Shown here piece by piece: positions 44,703 through 53,375 of a stretch of 64,000 nt of DNA. The DNA is from Kumtagia sp044326205 (GTDB lineage: Bacteria > Pseudomonadota > Alphaproteobacteria > Rhizobiales > Rhizobiaceae): positions 1-64,000 of the forward strand of contig NZ_JBIRCY010000005.1 in NCBI RefSeq assembly GCF_044326205.1, read 5' to 3'. Below the pieces are notes generated by a model. The model saw nothing but the letters and a program-made list of their open reading frames with translations, was not told the origin of the DNA and made no database searches. Each line of letters opens with the position of its first letter. Position 1 is the stretch's first letter. The translations under genes were made by a program, and so were the position numbers.

Positions 44703-45674
44703 ATGAAAAGAACGATCGTTTCACTGCTTGCCGGCGCGATGTCGCTCACCGCCTGGCAGGCGCTTGCCGCCGACGCGGTGACGCTGCAGCTCAAATGGGT
44801 GACGCAGGCGCAGTTCGCCGGCTATTACGTCGCCAAGGAAAAGGGTTTCTACGAGGAGGAAGGGCTCGACGTCACCATCAAGCCGGGCGGCCCCGACATC
44901 GCGCCGGAGCAGGTGATCGCCGGCGGCGGCGCCGACGTCATCGTCGACTGGATGGGCGGCGCGCTGGCCGCCCGCGAAAAGGGCGTGCCGCTGGTCAACA
45001 TCGCCCAGCCCTTTAAAAAGGCCGGCATGGAACTGGTCTGTCCGAAGGACGGGCCGGTCAAGACCGAAGCCGATTTCAAGGGCCATACACTCGGCGTCTG
45101 GTTCTTCGGCAACGAATATCCGTTCTACGCCTGGATGAACAAGCTCGGCCTGCCGACCGAAGGCGGGGCCGACGGTGTCACCGTGCTGAAGCAGTCTTTC
45201 GACGTACAGCCGCTGATCCAGAAGCAGGCCGACTGCATCTCAGTCATGACCTACAACGAATACTGGCAGTTGATCGACGCCGGCTACAAGCCGGAAGACC
45301 TGATCGTCTTCAACTATACCGCGATGGGCAACGACCTGCTTGAGGACGGCCTCTACGCCATGGAGGACAAGCTCAAGGACCCGGCCTTCGAGGACAAGAT
45401 GGTGCGCTTCGTCCGCGCCTCCATGAAGGGCTGGAAATACGCCACCGAGAATCCCGACGAGGCGGCCGAAATCGTCGTCGACGCCGGCGGGCAGGACGAA
45501 AACCATCAGAAGCGTATGATGGGCGAGGTGGCAAAACTGATCGATAACGCTGACGGCAAGCTCATCGAGGCCGCCTACCAGCGCACGGCTGACGCCCTGC
45601 TGGCGCAGAAGATCATCACCAAGGAGCCTTCGGGCGCCTGGACGGCGGCCATCACGGACAAGGCGATCAAGTAA
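44703..45674 (+). CDS. ABC transporter substrate-binding protein, NMT1/THI5-like
   Basis: 323 residues. Signal peptide to about residue 22 (WQALA|ADAV). The NMT1/THI5-like fold is indicated by LQLKWVTQAQFAGYYVAKEKGFY (quoted in part: KWVTQAQFAGYYVA) and by GVWFFGNEYPFYAW. This subfamily binds pyrimidine-like compounds such as hydroxymethylpyrimidine, which fits the cluster. Last gene of the operon, followed by a hairpin. Confidence 0.92.
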   Translation: MKRTIVSLLAGAMSLTAWQALAADAVTLQLKWVTQAQFAGYYVAKEKGFYEEEGLDVTIKPGGPDIAPEQVIAGGGADVIVDWMGGALAAREKGVPLVNIAQPFKKAGMELVCPKDGPVKTEADFKGHTLGVWFFGNEYPFYAWMNKLGLPTEGGADGVTVLKQSFDVQPLIQKQADCISVMTYNEYWQLIDAGYKPEDLIVFNYTAMGNDLLEDGLYAMEDKLKDPAFEDKMVRFVRASMKGWKYATENPDEAAEIVVDAGGQDENHQKRMMGEVAKLIDNADGKLIEAAYQRTADALLAQKIITKEPSGAWTAAITDKAIK

Positions 45675-45701
45675 GGGCGGTTGGTTTCACGCAAGATCGG
45701 G

Positions 45702-45725
45702 AAGGGGCGGGCGACCGCCCCTTCT
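45702..45725 (+). terminator. Hairpin terminator after the transporter operon
   Basis: GAAGGGGCGG pairs perfectly with CCGCCCCTTC around a GCGA tetraloop, 28 bases after the binding-protein stop. No T tract follows. Confidence 0.65.
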
Positions 45726-45785
45726 CAATGGGGGATGCCGATCGTTATTCGTCGTGCTTGCAACTACCCCCTGATCCCTTTTGAG

Positions 45786-45806
45786 ATGCCACCTTAATGG
45801 TGGCAT
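45786..45806. promoter_or_regulatory. Inverted repeat, candidate MqsA operator
   Basis: ATGCCACC-TTAAT-GGTGGCAT, a perfect 8-bp inverted repeat ending 7 bases before mqsR. MqsA in E. coli binds AACCT-N3-AGGTT palindromes at the same place; the core ACC...GGT and spacing are similar. Confidence 0.55.
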
Positions 45807-45813
45807 ATAGACT

Positions 45814-46119
45814 ATGGAAAAGCGCAAGCCGAGCTGCCGATATTGCCGCGGTCAAAGCCGCGGTCGGCAGCGTGGAGACGCTGTCGATAACCGCAGCGGC
45901 ACTGCGAAGCGCGCGGCTATTCGGTTTGATATCGAGGATATCGTAGAGGTCATTCGGAGTGTTGAACGAAGGATGTTCTTCAAATCGATGACGGCCTACG
46001 CCGATCATCGCAAGTGGCAGGATGTCTACCATGTACCGGCTCGCGGTATGGTTCTCTATCTAAAGTTCCAGAGCGACGTCGTCACGGAGTTTACGGTGGT
46101 GTCTATCAAGGAGAAATAG
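45814..46119 (+). pseudogene. mqsR: MqsR-type toxin with a compensating pair of frameshifts
   Basis: Open for 101 residues. MEKRKPS and residues 38-101 are clearly MqsR (FDIEDIVEVI, FKSMTAYADHRKWQDVYHV, ending IKEK). K57, Q69 and Y82 match E. coli active-site K56, Q68 and Y81. Residues 8-37 are Cys/Arg/Gly-rich and not MqsR-like. The +1 frame over 45836-45925 instead gives ADIAAVKAAVGSVETLSITA and ALRSARLFG, the missing helices. One extra base near 45835 and one lost T at about 45924 explain it. The protein as read is probably misfolded. MqsR is a ribosome-independent mRNA interferase. Confidence 0.82.
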
Positions 46120-46121
46120 AG

Positions 46122-46544
46122 ATGGCCACGCCAAAACCACTTCCGGAAACGATGGTGTCTCCCGATACGGGCGAGACGCTGGTCCGGCAAGTTCGACCAG
46201 TCACCCTTTCCTACAAAGGCCATGCGGTCACAGTCGACATGCCGGGGTACTACAATCCGAGCAACCCGGACGACGCGGTGCATGTCGGCAATGACATGCA
46301 TGACTACGACGAAGTCTGGCGCGAACTGCGTCGGCGCGTCGACGGCCTTCCGTCGCCGTCGACAATCAAGGAAATCCGCGCCAAGCTAAAACTGTCGCAA
46401 CGCGAGGCGGGGGAACTCTTCAAGGTCGGGGAGAATGCGTTCGACAAATACGAGCGCGGGCTCGTCGAGCCGAGCGGCCCGACGACGCAACTCATGAAAC
46501 TCCTGTCGAAGCATCCGGAACTTGTTGACGAGTTGCGGAAGTAG
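46122..46544 (+). CDS. mqsA: MqsA-type antitoxin
   Basis: 140 residues, 2 bases after mqsR. The C-terminal HTH_3-like domain is typical of MqsA: LSQREAGELFKVGENAFDKYERG, then LSKHPELVDEL (shown in part). The N-terminal domain (GYYNPSNPDDAVH) lacks all cysteines, so it cannot bind zinc as E. coli MqsA does. It probably represses the operon through the inverted repeat at 45786 and neutralises MqsR if any is made. The gene is intact. Confidence 0.87.
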   Translation: MATPKPLPETMVSPDTGETLVRQVRPVTLSYKGHAVTVDMPGYYNPSNPDDAVHVGNDMHDYDEVWRELRRRVDGLPSPSTIKEIRAKLKLSQREAGELFKVGENAFDKYERGLVEPSGPTTQLMKLLSKHPELVDELRK

Positions 46545-46565
46545 ACGGCGAAGCAGTTTTGTTGC

Positions 46566-48215
46566 TCACCGCCTCTCGCGAATGTCCGTCAGCGTCCGCG
46601 TCGGCGTGATCGCTTCCGGATCGATCCTGACCTCGATGATCGCCGGCTTGCCGCTCGCCCGCGCCCGCTCGAAGGCCGGGGCGAACTGCTCGGTCTTTTC
46701 CACCGTCTCGCCATGCCCGCCATAGGCGCGGGCGAGTGCTGCAAAATCCGGGTTTTTCAGGTCGGTGCCGGAGACGCGGCCGGGATATTCGCGCTCCTGG
46801 TGCATGCGGATGGTGCCGTAGATGCCGTTATTGACCAGCACCACGATGATCGGCAGGTCGTATTGCACGGCGGTGGCGAATTCCTGGCCGTTCATCAGGA
46901 AGCATCCGTCGCCGGCGAAGCAGATGACGTCGCGATCCGGGAAAAGCTGCTTTGCCGCGACCGCCGCCGGCGCGCCGTAGCCCATCGAACCGGAGGTCGG
47001 GGCGCCTTGCGTCGCAAAGCGGCGGAAGCGGTGGAAACGATGCACCCAGGTGGCGTAGTTGCCGGCGCCGTTGGTGAAAATCGCGTCGTCGGGCAGCACG
47101 GTTTCCAGATAGGCTATGACTTGGCCCATGGCGACCTGGCCGGGGCCGCTCTCCGGCGGCGTCGACCAGTCGAGATAGGCGGCATGCAGCCGCTCGGTCT
47201 CGGCTTCCCAGGCAGGCGGCGCTTTCGGCGCGGTCGCGGCGAAGGCCTCGGCGAAGGCGGCTGGCGATGAATTGATGGCAACCGTCGGCCGGTAGACGCG
47301 GCCGAGTTCATCCGGATCGGCGTGGACATGGACCAGAGTCTGGTCGGGGTAGGGGCTTTTGAGCAGCGTATAGTCCGAGGACGGCATTTCGCCGAAACGC
47401 CCGCCGACCATCAGCACCAGATCGGCCTGCTTGATGTAACTGGCGAGTTTCGGGTTCGGCCCGATGCCGACATCGCCGGCATAACAGGGATGCAGATGGT
47501 CGAACAGCATCTGCCGGCGGAAGGAGACACCGACCGGCAGCGCCCAAGCTTCCGCGGCCTTCTCGAATGCCGATTTGGCGTCCGCAGTCCAGCGCGTCCC
47601 GCCAAGAATGGCGATCGGCCGCTTGGCGTTCGCCAGCAGGTCGGCGAGCTGCCGCATCTCCGGCTCGCCCGGTCGCGTTTCGACCGGTGTCCAGGCTTTC
47701 GCCGCCGGGGCCTCGACTTCGCTCGTCAACATGTCCTCCGGCAGTGCGATCACAACCGGTCCGGGCCGTCCCGAGGTGGCGACTGAGAACGCGCGGGTGA
47801 CGATTTCCGGAATGCGCGAAGCATCCTCGATCTCCGTCGCCCATTTGGCGATCGGGCCGAAAAACGCGCGGTAGTTCACCTCCTGGAATGCCTCGCGTTC
47901 GCGCGCGTGGCTGGCGATCTGGCCGATGAACAGGATCATCGGGATCGAGTCCTGCATGGCGATGTGGACGCCGGCCGAGGCGTTGGTGGCGCCGGGGCCG
48001 CGCGTGACGAAGCAGATGCCGGGTTTTCCGGTCAGCCGGCCGTGGCAGTCGGCCATCATCGCTGCACCCCCTTCCTGGCGGCAGACGATGGTCTTGATCG
48101 GCGAATCGTGCAGCGCGTCGAGCACGGCCAGATAGCTCTCGCCCGGCACGCAATAGAGACGGTCGACGCCGTTGGCCTCCAGCGCGTCGACGATCAGTTG
48201 TCCGCCGGTTTTCAT
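46566..48215 (-). CDS. Thiamine pyrophosphate-dependent enzyme (acetolactate synthase-like)
   Basis: 549 residues with the three-domain ALS/pyruvate-oxidase order. The N-terminal PYR domain shows the catalytic Glu in CRQEGGAAMMAD. The central domain follows, then a PP domain with GDGCFLMNGQEFATAVQYDLP (in part: GDGCFLMNG...NN) binding Mg-TPP. Residues of true ALS cannot be checked, so substrate is open. It overlaps the upstream CoA-transferase gene by 4 bases, suggesting a joint pathway on a 2-oxo acid or acyl-CoA. Confidence 0.88.
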   Translation of the reverse strand: MKTGGQLIVDALEANGVDRLYCVPGESYLAVLDALHDSPIKTIVCRQEGGAAMMADCHGRLTGKPGICFVTRGPGATNASAGVHIAMQDSIPMILFIGQIASHAREREAFQEVNYRAFFGPIAKWATEIEDASRIPEIVTRAFSVATSGRPGPVVIALPEDMLTSEVEAPAAKAWTPVETRPGEPEMRQLADLLANAKRPIAILGGTRWTADAKSAFEKAAEAWALPVGVSFRRQMLFDHLHPCYAGDVGIGPNPKLASYIKQADLVLMVGGRFGEMPSSDYTLLKSPYPDQTLVHVHADPDELGRVYRPTVAINSSPAAFAEAFAATAPKAPPAWEAETERLHAAYLDWSTPPESGPGQVAMGQVIAYLETVLPDDAIFTNGAGNYATWVHRFHRFRRFATQGAPTSGSMGYGAPAAVAAKQLFPDRDVICFAGDGCFLMNGQEFATAVQYDLPIIVVLVNNGIYGTIRMHQEREYPGRVSGTDLKNPDFAALARAYGGHGETVEKTEQFAPAFERARASGKPAIIEVRIDPEAITPTRTLTDIRERR

Positions 48216-49378
48216 GAGCCCTCCAGTTCGGCAAGGATTTCGGCCGTATGCTCGCCGAGGCGCGGCGAGGGCCGCTCGTATGCCAGAGGCGTCTGCGAAA
48301 ACACCATCGGCGAACGCACCGAGGGCAGTTGGTTACCGTGGCCGTCGTCGAGGTCGAGCCGCATCTTTCGCGCGATCGCCTGCGGGTCGGCGAACATATC
48401 GGCAATCGTGTTGATCGGACTGGCCGGAACGCCGGCCGCTTCCAGCTTTGCGAGCAGCGTGGCGCGATCGAACCCCGCCAGCTTTTCGACCATTGCAGGG
48501 CGCAGCGCGGCACGGTTGGCGACACGTGCCGAATTGGTGGAAAATTCCGGATTGTCGGCAAGACCGTCCAGCCCGACCACCGCGCAGAATTTGCGGAACT
48601 GGCCGTCATTGCCGACCGCCAGGATGAAATGGCCGTCCGCGACAGGAAGCACCTCGTAGGGCGCGATGTTGGGATGGGCGTTCCCCATTTGCGCGGGCGC
48701 CTTGCCGGAGACGAGGTAGTTGAGGTTCTGGTTGGCGAGCACGGAAATCTGCGCGTCGAACAGCGCCATGTCGATGTGCTGGCCTTCGCCGGTAGCCTCG
48801 GCGTGGCGAAGCGCCGCCTGGATGGCGATGACCGAATAGAGCCCGGTGAAAACATCGGTCACCGCGACGCCCACCTTCTGCGGTTCGCCGCCGGCCGCAC
48901 CCGTGATCGACATCAGGCCGGACATGCCCTGGACGATGAAGTCGTAGCCGGCGCGCGCCGCGTAGGGTCCATCCTGGCCGAAGCCGGTGATCGAGCAGTA
49001 GATCAGTTTCGGGTTGAGCTTGCGCAGGCTTTCATAATCGAGACCGTATTTCTTCAGGCCGCCGAGCTTGAAGTTTTCGATGAGCACATCGGCGGAAGCT
49101 GCCAGTTTTCGAATCGTTTCGGCTCCCTCCGGCGTCGAGAAATCCACCGCGATCGAGCGCTTGCCGCGATTGCAGGAGTGGTAATAGGCGGCCGAGAGGT
49201 TCTCGCCGTCCGCCCCTGTGACGAAGGGCGGCCCCCATTTGCGGGTGTCGTCGCCTTCCGGGCTTTCGACCTTGATGACGTCGGCGCCGAGATCGGCCAG
49301 CAACTGCCCGGCCCAGGGGCCGGCGAGGATGCGGGCGAGTTCGATGACGCGGATGCCGTGAAGAGGTGGATTGGACAT
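48212..49378 (-). CDS. CaiB/BaiF family (class III) CoA-transferase
   Basis: 388 residues from ATG 49378 (an upstream frame to 49453 is unlikely to be used). Family motifs: GIRVIELARILAGPWAGQ, LADLGADVIKVE with the Asp-containing segment after NRGKRSIAVD, and FKLGGLKKYGLDYESL. It transfers CoA between carboxylates via an aspartyl mixed anhydride. First gene of a two-gene operon with the TPP enzyme. Confidence 0.92.
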   Translation of the reverse strand: MSNPPLHGIRVIELARILAGPWAGQLLADLGADVIKVESPEGDDTRKWGPPFVTGADGENLSAAYYHSCNRGKRSIAVDFSTPEGAETIRKLAASADVLIENFKLGGLKKYGLDYESLRKLNPKLIYCSITGFGQDGPYAARAGYDFIVQGMSGLMSITGAAGGEPQKVGVAVTDVFTGLYSVIAIQAALRHAEATGEGQHIDMALFDAQISVLANQNLNYLVSGKAPAQMGNAHPNIAPYEVLPVADGHFILAVGNDGQFRKFCAVVGLDGLADNPEFSTNSARVANRAALRPAMVEKLAGFDRATLLAKLEAAGVPASPINTIADMFADPQAIARKMRLDLDDGHGNQLPSVRSPMVFSQTPLAYERPSPRLGEHTAEILAELEGS

Positions 49379-49610
49379 CGCTTCTCTATGCCAGTCCGGC
49401 GCGCGCCAGGAAACAGGATTCGGATGCGACAGCTTCGCCGAGGCCGCAGGCACGTGCGGTGCTGCTGCGCAGCTTTTGTCAAGGTGATGCGTGCAATCCT
49501 TTTAGAGGCGGAAGCAGTTTTCGTAAAATTTGAGATGACTTTTGTCAAAATTCCAAGAAATATTCATCTATAGGATTTGTTAACCATGAATTTCTATGGG
49601 GGGGAATCCT

Positions 49611-51980
49611 ATGGCAATCGTCAAAGACAATACGTTGGGGTTGGCTTCGGTACAGTTCGACCAGGGGGCACAAGCGCTAAGCAATGCTTTTGGCTTGGAA
49701 ATTCTGTCTGTCGGGGGGCAGACTTTCGTCTATGTCGCAGGTTATCTCGATGACGGCATATCCATCAACAAGCTGGATGCCAGCGGAAATCTCTCCTTCG
49801 TCTCGTCGACCTTCGATGTGGGTGCGACAAAACTCGATGGGGTCGCAAATTTCGCATCTGCCAGCTTCGGTTCGACACGCTATCTCTATGCCGCTGGAGC
49901 GCTCGAGAGCGGCATCAACACGTTCAAGGTCGGCAATGACGGCAGTCTGACCTTCGTCGGCAGCGTCGCCGACGACGCGACTCTCGAACTGGCCAACAAT
50001 GAAGGCGAGATGACCGTCGTCCAGAAGGGCGGCAAGCAATTTCTCATCGCGCCTGGCCAGAATGACGACGGCGTCAGTGTCTTCGAATTGCAATCGAACG
50101 GTTCGATGACCAACGTCGCCAATCTCTCGGACACCGCAACAACGGCTCTCAACGGCGCCTACGGTACGACATCGTTGACGACGGCAACCTCCACCTTCGT
50201 GTTTGTCGGCGGGCGGGTCGACAGTGGCGTATCGGCTTTCGAACTGGGCGCCGACGGATCTCTGACGGAAACCGACACGGTCTTCAACAGCACCGGTCTC
50301 AACATCGCGAGTGTATTCTCGCTGGCGACCACCACTGTGGGCGGAAACCATTATCTTATCGCTTCCGGCGAGGCTTCGAATGGCCTCAGCGTTTTTTCGG
50401 TCTCCGATACGGGCGTTCTGCTCAACGTGTTCAATATTTCGCATTCGGCGGATATTCCGCTCAACGGTGCCCGAGGCTTGAAGGTCTTCTCATACGGCGG
50501 TGAAACCTACCTGGCGGCCGCGGCAACCGGGTCCAGCGGGGCGGTTTCCTATTTTCGCATCGAGGCGAACGGCTCGCTTACCCATATCGACAGCTTCTTC
50601 GACGCTGAGAACACTGCGGCACGCCTGACCTACGCTTCGCATGTCGATTTCGTGGAATTGGGCGGCACCGCCTATCTGGTCGCAACAGGGGCTACCGGTG
50701 ACGGCGTCAATGCGTTGAGCATAGGCGGCGGCAATAGCACGCTCGACGGCACAAGCGGCGTCGATTCGCTCTACGGCTATGGCGGCAACGATACGCTGAA
50801 CGGGTTGAGCGGGAACGACCGGCTGGATGGCGGACTGGGCGCCGACACGATGGCGGGGGGCAAGGGCGACGACTTCTATATCGTCGATCAACAGGGCGAC
50901 GTGATCGTCGAGACCGTGGGAAACGGCACGGCCGATCGGGTCGCGGCCCGCGGCAGCTACGCGCTCGCAGCAGATGACGACATCGAACTGTTGACCACGA
51001 CCAACAGCGCCGCCACGTCGTCGATCAATCTCACCGGCAATCTGGGGTTCCAGACGATCTATGGCAACGCCGGTAACAATGTGCTGAGCCCCGGCGGGGC
51101 GAACGGCGCGACGGACGTCATGCGCGGGCTGGGCGGCAACGATACCTACCGTGTGTACAATTCGGGAGACACGATCGTCGAAGGTGCGGCGGAAGGGGCG
51201 TCCGACCGCCTGGCCGCCGCGGTGGATTACGTGCTTGGCGCAAATGTCCATATCGAGTTGATGTTCACCAACGGTTCGACCGGAACGGCCTCGATCGACC
51301 TCACTGGCAACGCTCTCAAGCAGGAAATCGTCGGCAACGCAGGCAACAATACCCTGCATGACGGCGGAGTCGGCGCGGCCGACTCGATGAGCGGCCTCGG
51401 CGGCAACGACACATATCGCGTGTACAACGCCGGCGACGTCATCTTCGAGGCGGCAGGCAACGGCAACGACCGCGTGGCCACGACGGTCAGCTATATTCTG
51501 ACCGCGGGCGCCGAGGTGGAAACGATCCAGACCAGCTCGACGCTGGGGTTGGGCGCAATCAACCTGACCGGCAATGAGTTCGGACAATCCATTATCGGCA
51601 ACGCCGGCAACAATCGCCTGGAGGGCAAAGGTGGCGCCGACACTTTGCGCGGGCTGGACGGCCTCGACACATTCGTTTTCGCCAGTTCACTAGGGTCAGG
51701 CAATATCGACACGATTGTCGGTTTTGTGGCTGCCGACGACCGCTTCCAACTGTCGAAGGCAATCTTCTCCGCTTTCACGCAGACCGGCGTGATTTCATCC
51801 AGTCAATTCCGCGCCAACGCGACGGGCGAGGCCGAGGATGCCAATGACTTCATCATCCAGGACGTCGACAACGGCCGGCTGTATTATGACGCCGACGGTT
51901 CGGGGCTAGGTTTGCGCATTCACTTCGCTACCGTTGGAGCGGGCGTGACGTTGACGAGCGCGGATTTCATCATCGCCTGA
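49611..51980 (+). CDS. RTX calcium-binding secreted protein with N-terminal beta-propeller-like region
   Basis: 789 residues from ATG 49611, 5 bases after GGGGGGAA (ATG 49596 is possible). Residues about 10-370 are repeated blades with a D-GVSVFEL/GSLT pattern, like lactonase-type propellers. From about 385 come RTX nonapeptides (GYGGNDTLNGLSGNDRLDGG). The middle has repeated blocks (GGNDTYRVYN, TGNAGNN). The C-terminus ends LTSADFIIA, a typical uncleaved type I secretion signal. No signal peptide. No ABC exporter or membrane fusion gene is in the window. Confidence 0.88.
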   Translation: MAIVKDNTLGLASVQFDQGAQALSNAFGLEILSVGGQTFVYVAGYLDDGISINKLDASGNLSFVSSTFDVGATKLDGVANFASASFGSTRYLYAAGALESGINTFKVGNDGSLTFVGSVADDATLELANNEGEMTVVQKGGKQFLIAPGQNDDGVSVFELQSNGSMTNVANLSDTATTALNGAYGTTSLTTATSTFVFVGGRVDSGVSAFELGADGSLTETDTVFNSTGLNIASVFSLATTTVGGNHYLIASGEASNGLSVFSVSDTGVLLNVFNISHSADIPLNGARGLKVFSYGGETYLAAAATGSSGAVSYFRIEANGSLTHIDSFFDAENTAARLTYASHVDFVELGGTAYLVATGATGDGVNALSIGGGNSTLDGTSGVDSLYGYGGNDTLNGLSGNDRLDGGLGADTMAGGKGDDFYIVDQQGDVIVETVGNGTADRVAARGSYALAADDDIELLTTTNSAATSSINLTGNLGFQTIYGNAGNNVLSPGGANGATDVMRGLGGNDTYRVYNSGDTIVEGAAEGASDRLAAAVDYVLGANVHIELMFTNGSTGTASIDLTGNALKQEIVGNAGNNTLHDGGVGAADSMSGLGGNDTYRVYNAGDVIFEAAGNGNDRVATTVSYILTAGAEVETIQTSSTLGLGAINLTGNEFGQSIIGNAGNNRLEGKGGADTLRGLDGLDTFVFASSLGSGNIDTIVGFVAADDRFQLSKAIFSAFTQTGVISSSQFRANATGEAEDANDFIIQDVDNGRLYYDADGSGLGLRIHFATVGAGVTLTSADFIIA

Positions 51981-52093
51981 TGGGCGAAATGCCGGCGGAC
52001 GGAATCAATGTGATCGGGCGCTTGCTGCGTCTTCCGGCATTGCGGCAAGCGCCCGACCGCTTTTTGCCGCAGGATGCCTGGCGACGATATTTG

Positions 52094-53068
52094 TCAGTGG
52101 GGAGCGTTCGTTCGTTGTCTTGGTTGCCGGGCGGAACACTCGGAAACCACGCGTTTCGCCCAGCCGCTGAAATCCGCCGTGATCTCGTCGCGGTTGATGT
52201 CGTTCAAGCTTTCGTGGCGAGTCTCCGGCCAAACCTTTGAGACCAGATTCGAAAAGCCCATTTTTCGCATGCGCGCGGCAAGTTTCTCGACAGCTTTGCC
52301 GTTTACTGTCGAGGGGTCGGCGCCGCCGCCGGCGAGGTTGAAAGGCAGGTTGCGGCGGACCGATGCAAAGCTGCGGTCGTCGGCGCCGGCGAAGACCATT
52401 TTGAACACGTCTTGCCACATCGATACCGATGCATCCCAGCCGCAAAGCGGATCGGTCACGTATTTGTCGACCTCGACGGGGTCGCGCGACAGCCAGTCGG
52501 CGGAGGTCCGGTGGTTCGGGATCTTTTTGGCCCAGTCCTGGAAGGTCAGTTTAGGCAGGATGCGCGACGGCACATCGGAGCCGAGGCGGAATTTTTCCCA
52601 GGCAAGGATTGCCTGGCCGACCCGGCCGAGCAGGCCGGGTGAAAAATTGGCGTTCCAGACCGCCGCGCCGGCGAGGTGTTTTGAGCGGCGCAGGACCGAG
52701 TTCAGCGTAACAATGCCACCCATCGAATGACCGAAGATGATCAGGGGCAGGTCCGGGTGCTTCCTGACTATCTGGTCGTGAACCGCGTCGATATCAGTCA
52801 GGACCTTTTCGACGCCGTCATTCGCGGCGAAGCGTCCGGGGACGGCGTCGGCGGCCCTGGTGTGGCCATGGCCGCGATGGTCGTGGGCATAGACATGGAA
52901 GCCGGCCCCGGCCAGCGCATCGGCGAAGCGGTCGTAGCGGGCTGAATGTTCGGCCATTCCGTGGTTGATCTGGATGACGCCGACCGGCTTGCCCTCGGCC
53001 AGCGTAACGGTCTGGGAAAGCACCGCTCCGGTCGGTGACGCGAACTCCCTGTGGTGACGAGTGACCAT
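52094..53068 (-). CDS. Alpha/beta hydrolase, monoacylglycerol lipase-like
   Basis: 324 residues from ATG 53068 (longer starts at 53110 and 53182 exist). Serine hydrolase motifs: NHGMAEHSARYDRFAD, AHDHRGHGHT, nucleophile GHSMGG, the acid in GGGADPSTVNGKA, and the His in ETRHESLND. The family hydrolyses lysophospholipids or monoacylglycerols. Stand-alone gene between the two RTX genes. Confidence 0.9.
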   Translation of the reverse strand: MVTRHHREFASPTGAVLSQTVTLAEGKPVGVIQINHGMAEHSARYDRFADALAGAGFHVYAHDHRGHGHTRAADAVPGRFAANDGVEKVLTDIDAVHDQIVRKHPDLPLIIFGHSMGGIVTLNSVLRRSKHLAGAAVWNANFSPGLLGRVGQAILAWEKFRLGSDVPSRILPKLTFQDWAKKIPNHRTSADWLSRDPVEVDKYVTDPLCGWDASVSMWQDVFKMVFAGADDRSFASVRRNLPFNLAGGGADPSTVNGKAVEKLAARMRKMGFSNLVSKVWPETRHESLNDINRDEITADFSGWAKRVVSECSARQPRQRTNAPH

Positions 53069-53310
53069 GCGTGCCTGGCCCGTTTGCGGCGGCGCCAGGC
53101 GCCTCGCCATAGCCTTAGACGATGGCAAGGTGGTCAGCAATCCGGTGCAGGTGCCTGTGCAGCGTGTTCGAGAAACGCGCACCGAAACCGGCCCGGACGA
53201 CGCGGCCCGGTCGAAAGATCAGGGCTTCAGCCGCGACAGCAGTGCCACCAGTTCGGCTGGCGACTGACGCCGGTCTTCCGGGCAGGCGGCCGGTAACAGG
53301 CGATAAATAC

Positions 53311-53334
53311 GCCGGGAGCAGTGATGCTCCCGGC
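53311..53334 (-). terminator. Terminator hairpin of the large RTX gene
   Basis: GCCGGGAGCA pairs perfectly with TGCTCCCGGC around a GTGA loop. On the minus strand it is followed by GTATTTATC. It lies 42 bases after the RTX stop codon. Confidence 0.75.
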
Positions 53335-53375
53335 GCTTGACGTTTTCCGGTCCGGCCGAAGCCGGACTATGGGCG

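Noticed and set aside
46566..49378. Oxalate degradation pair (frc-oxc)
   Set aside because: The CoA-transferase fits, but the TPP enzyme looks closer to acetolactate synthase than to oxalyl-CoA decarboxylase; not supported enough to name.
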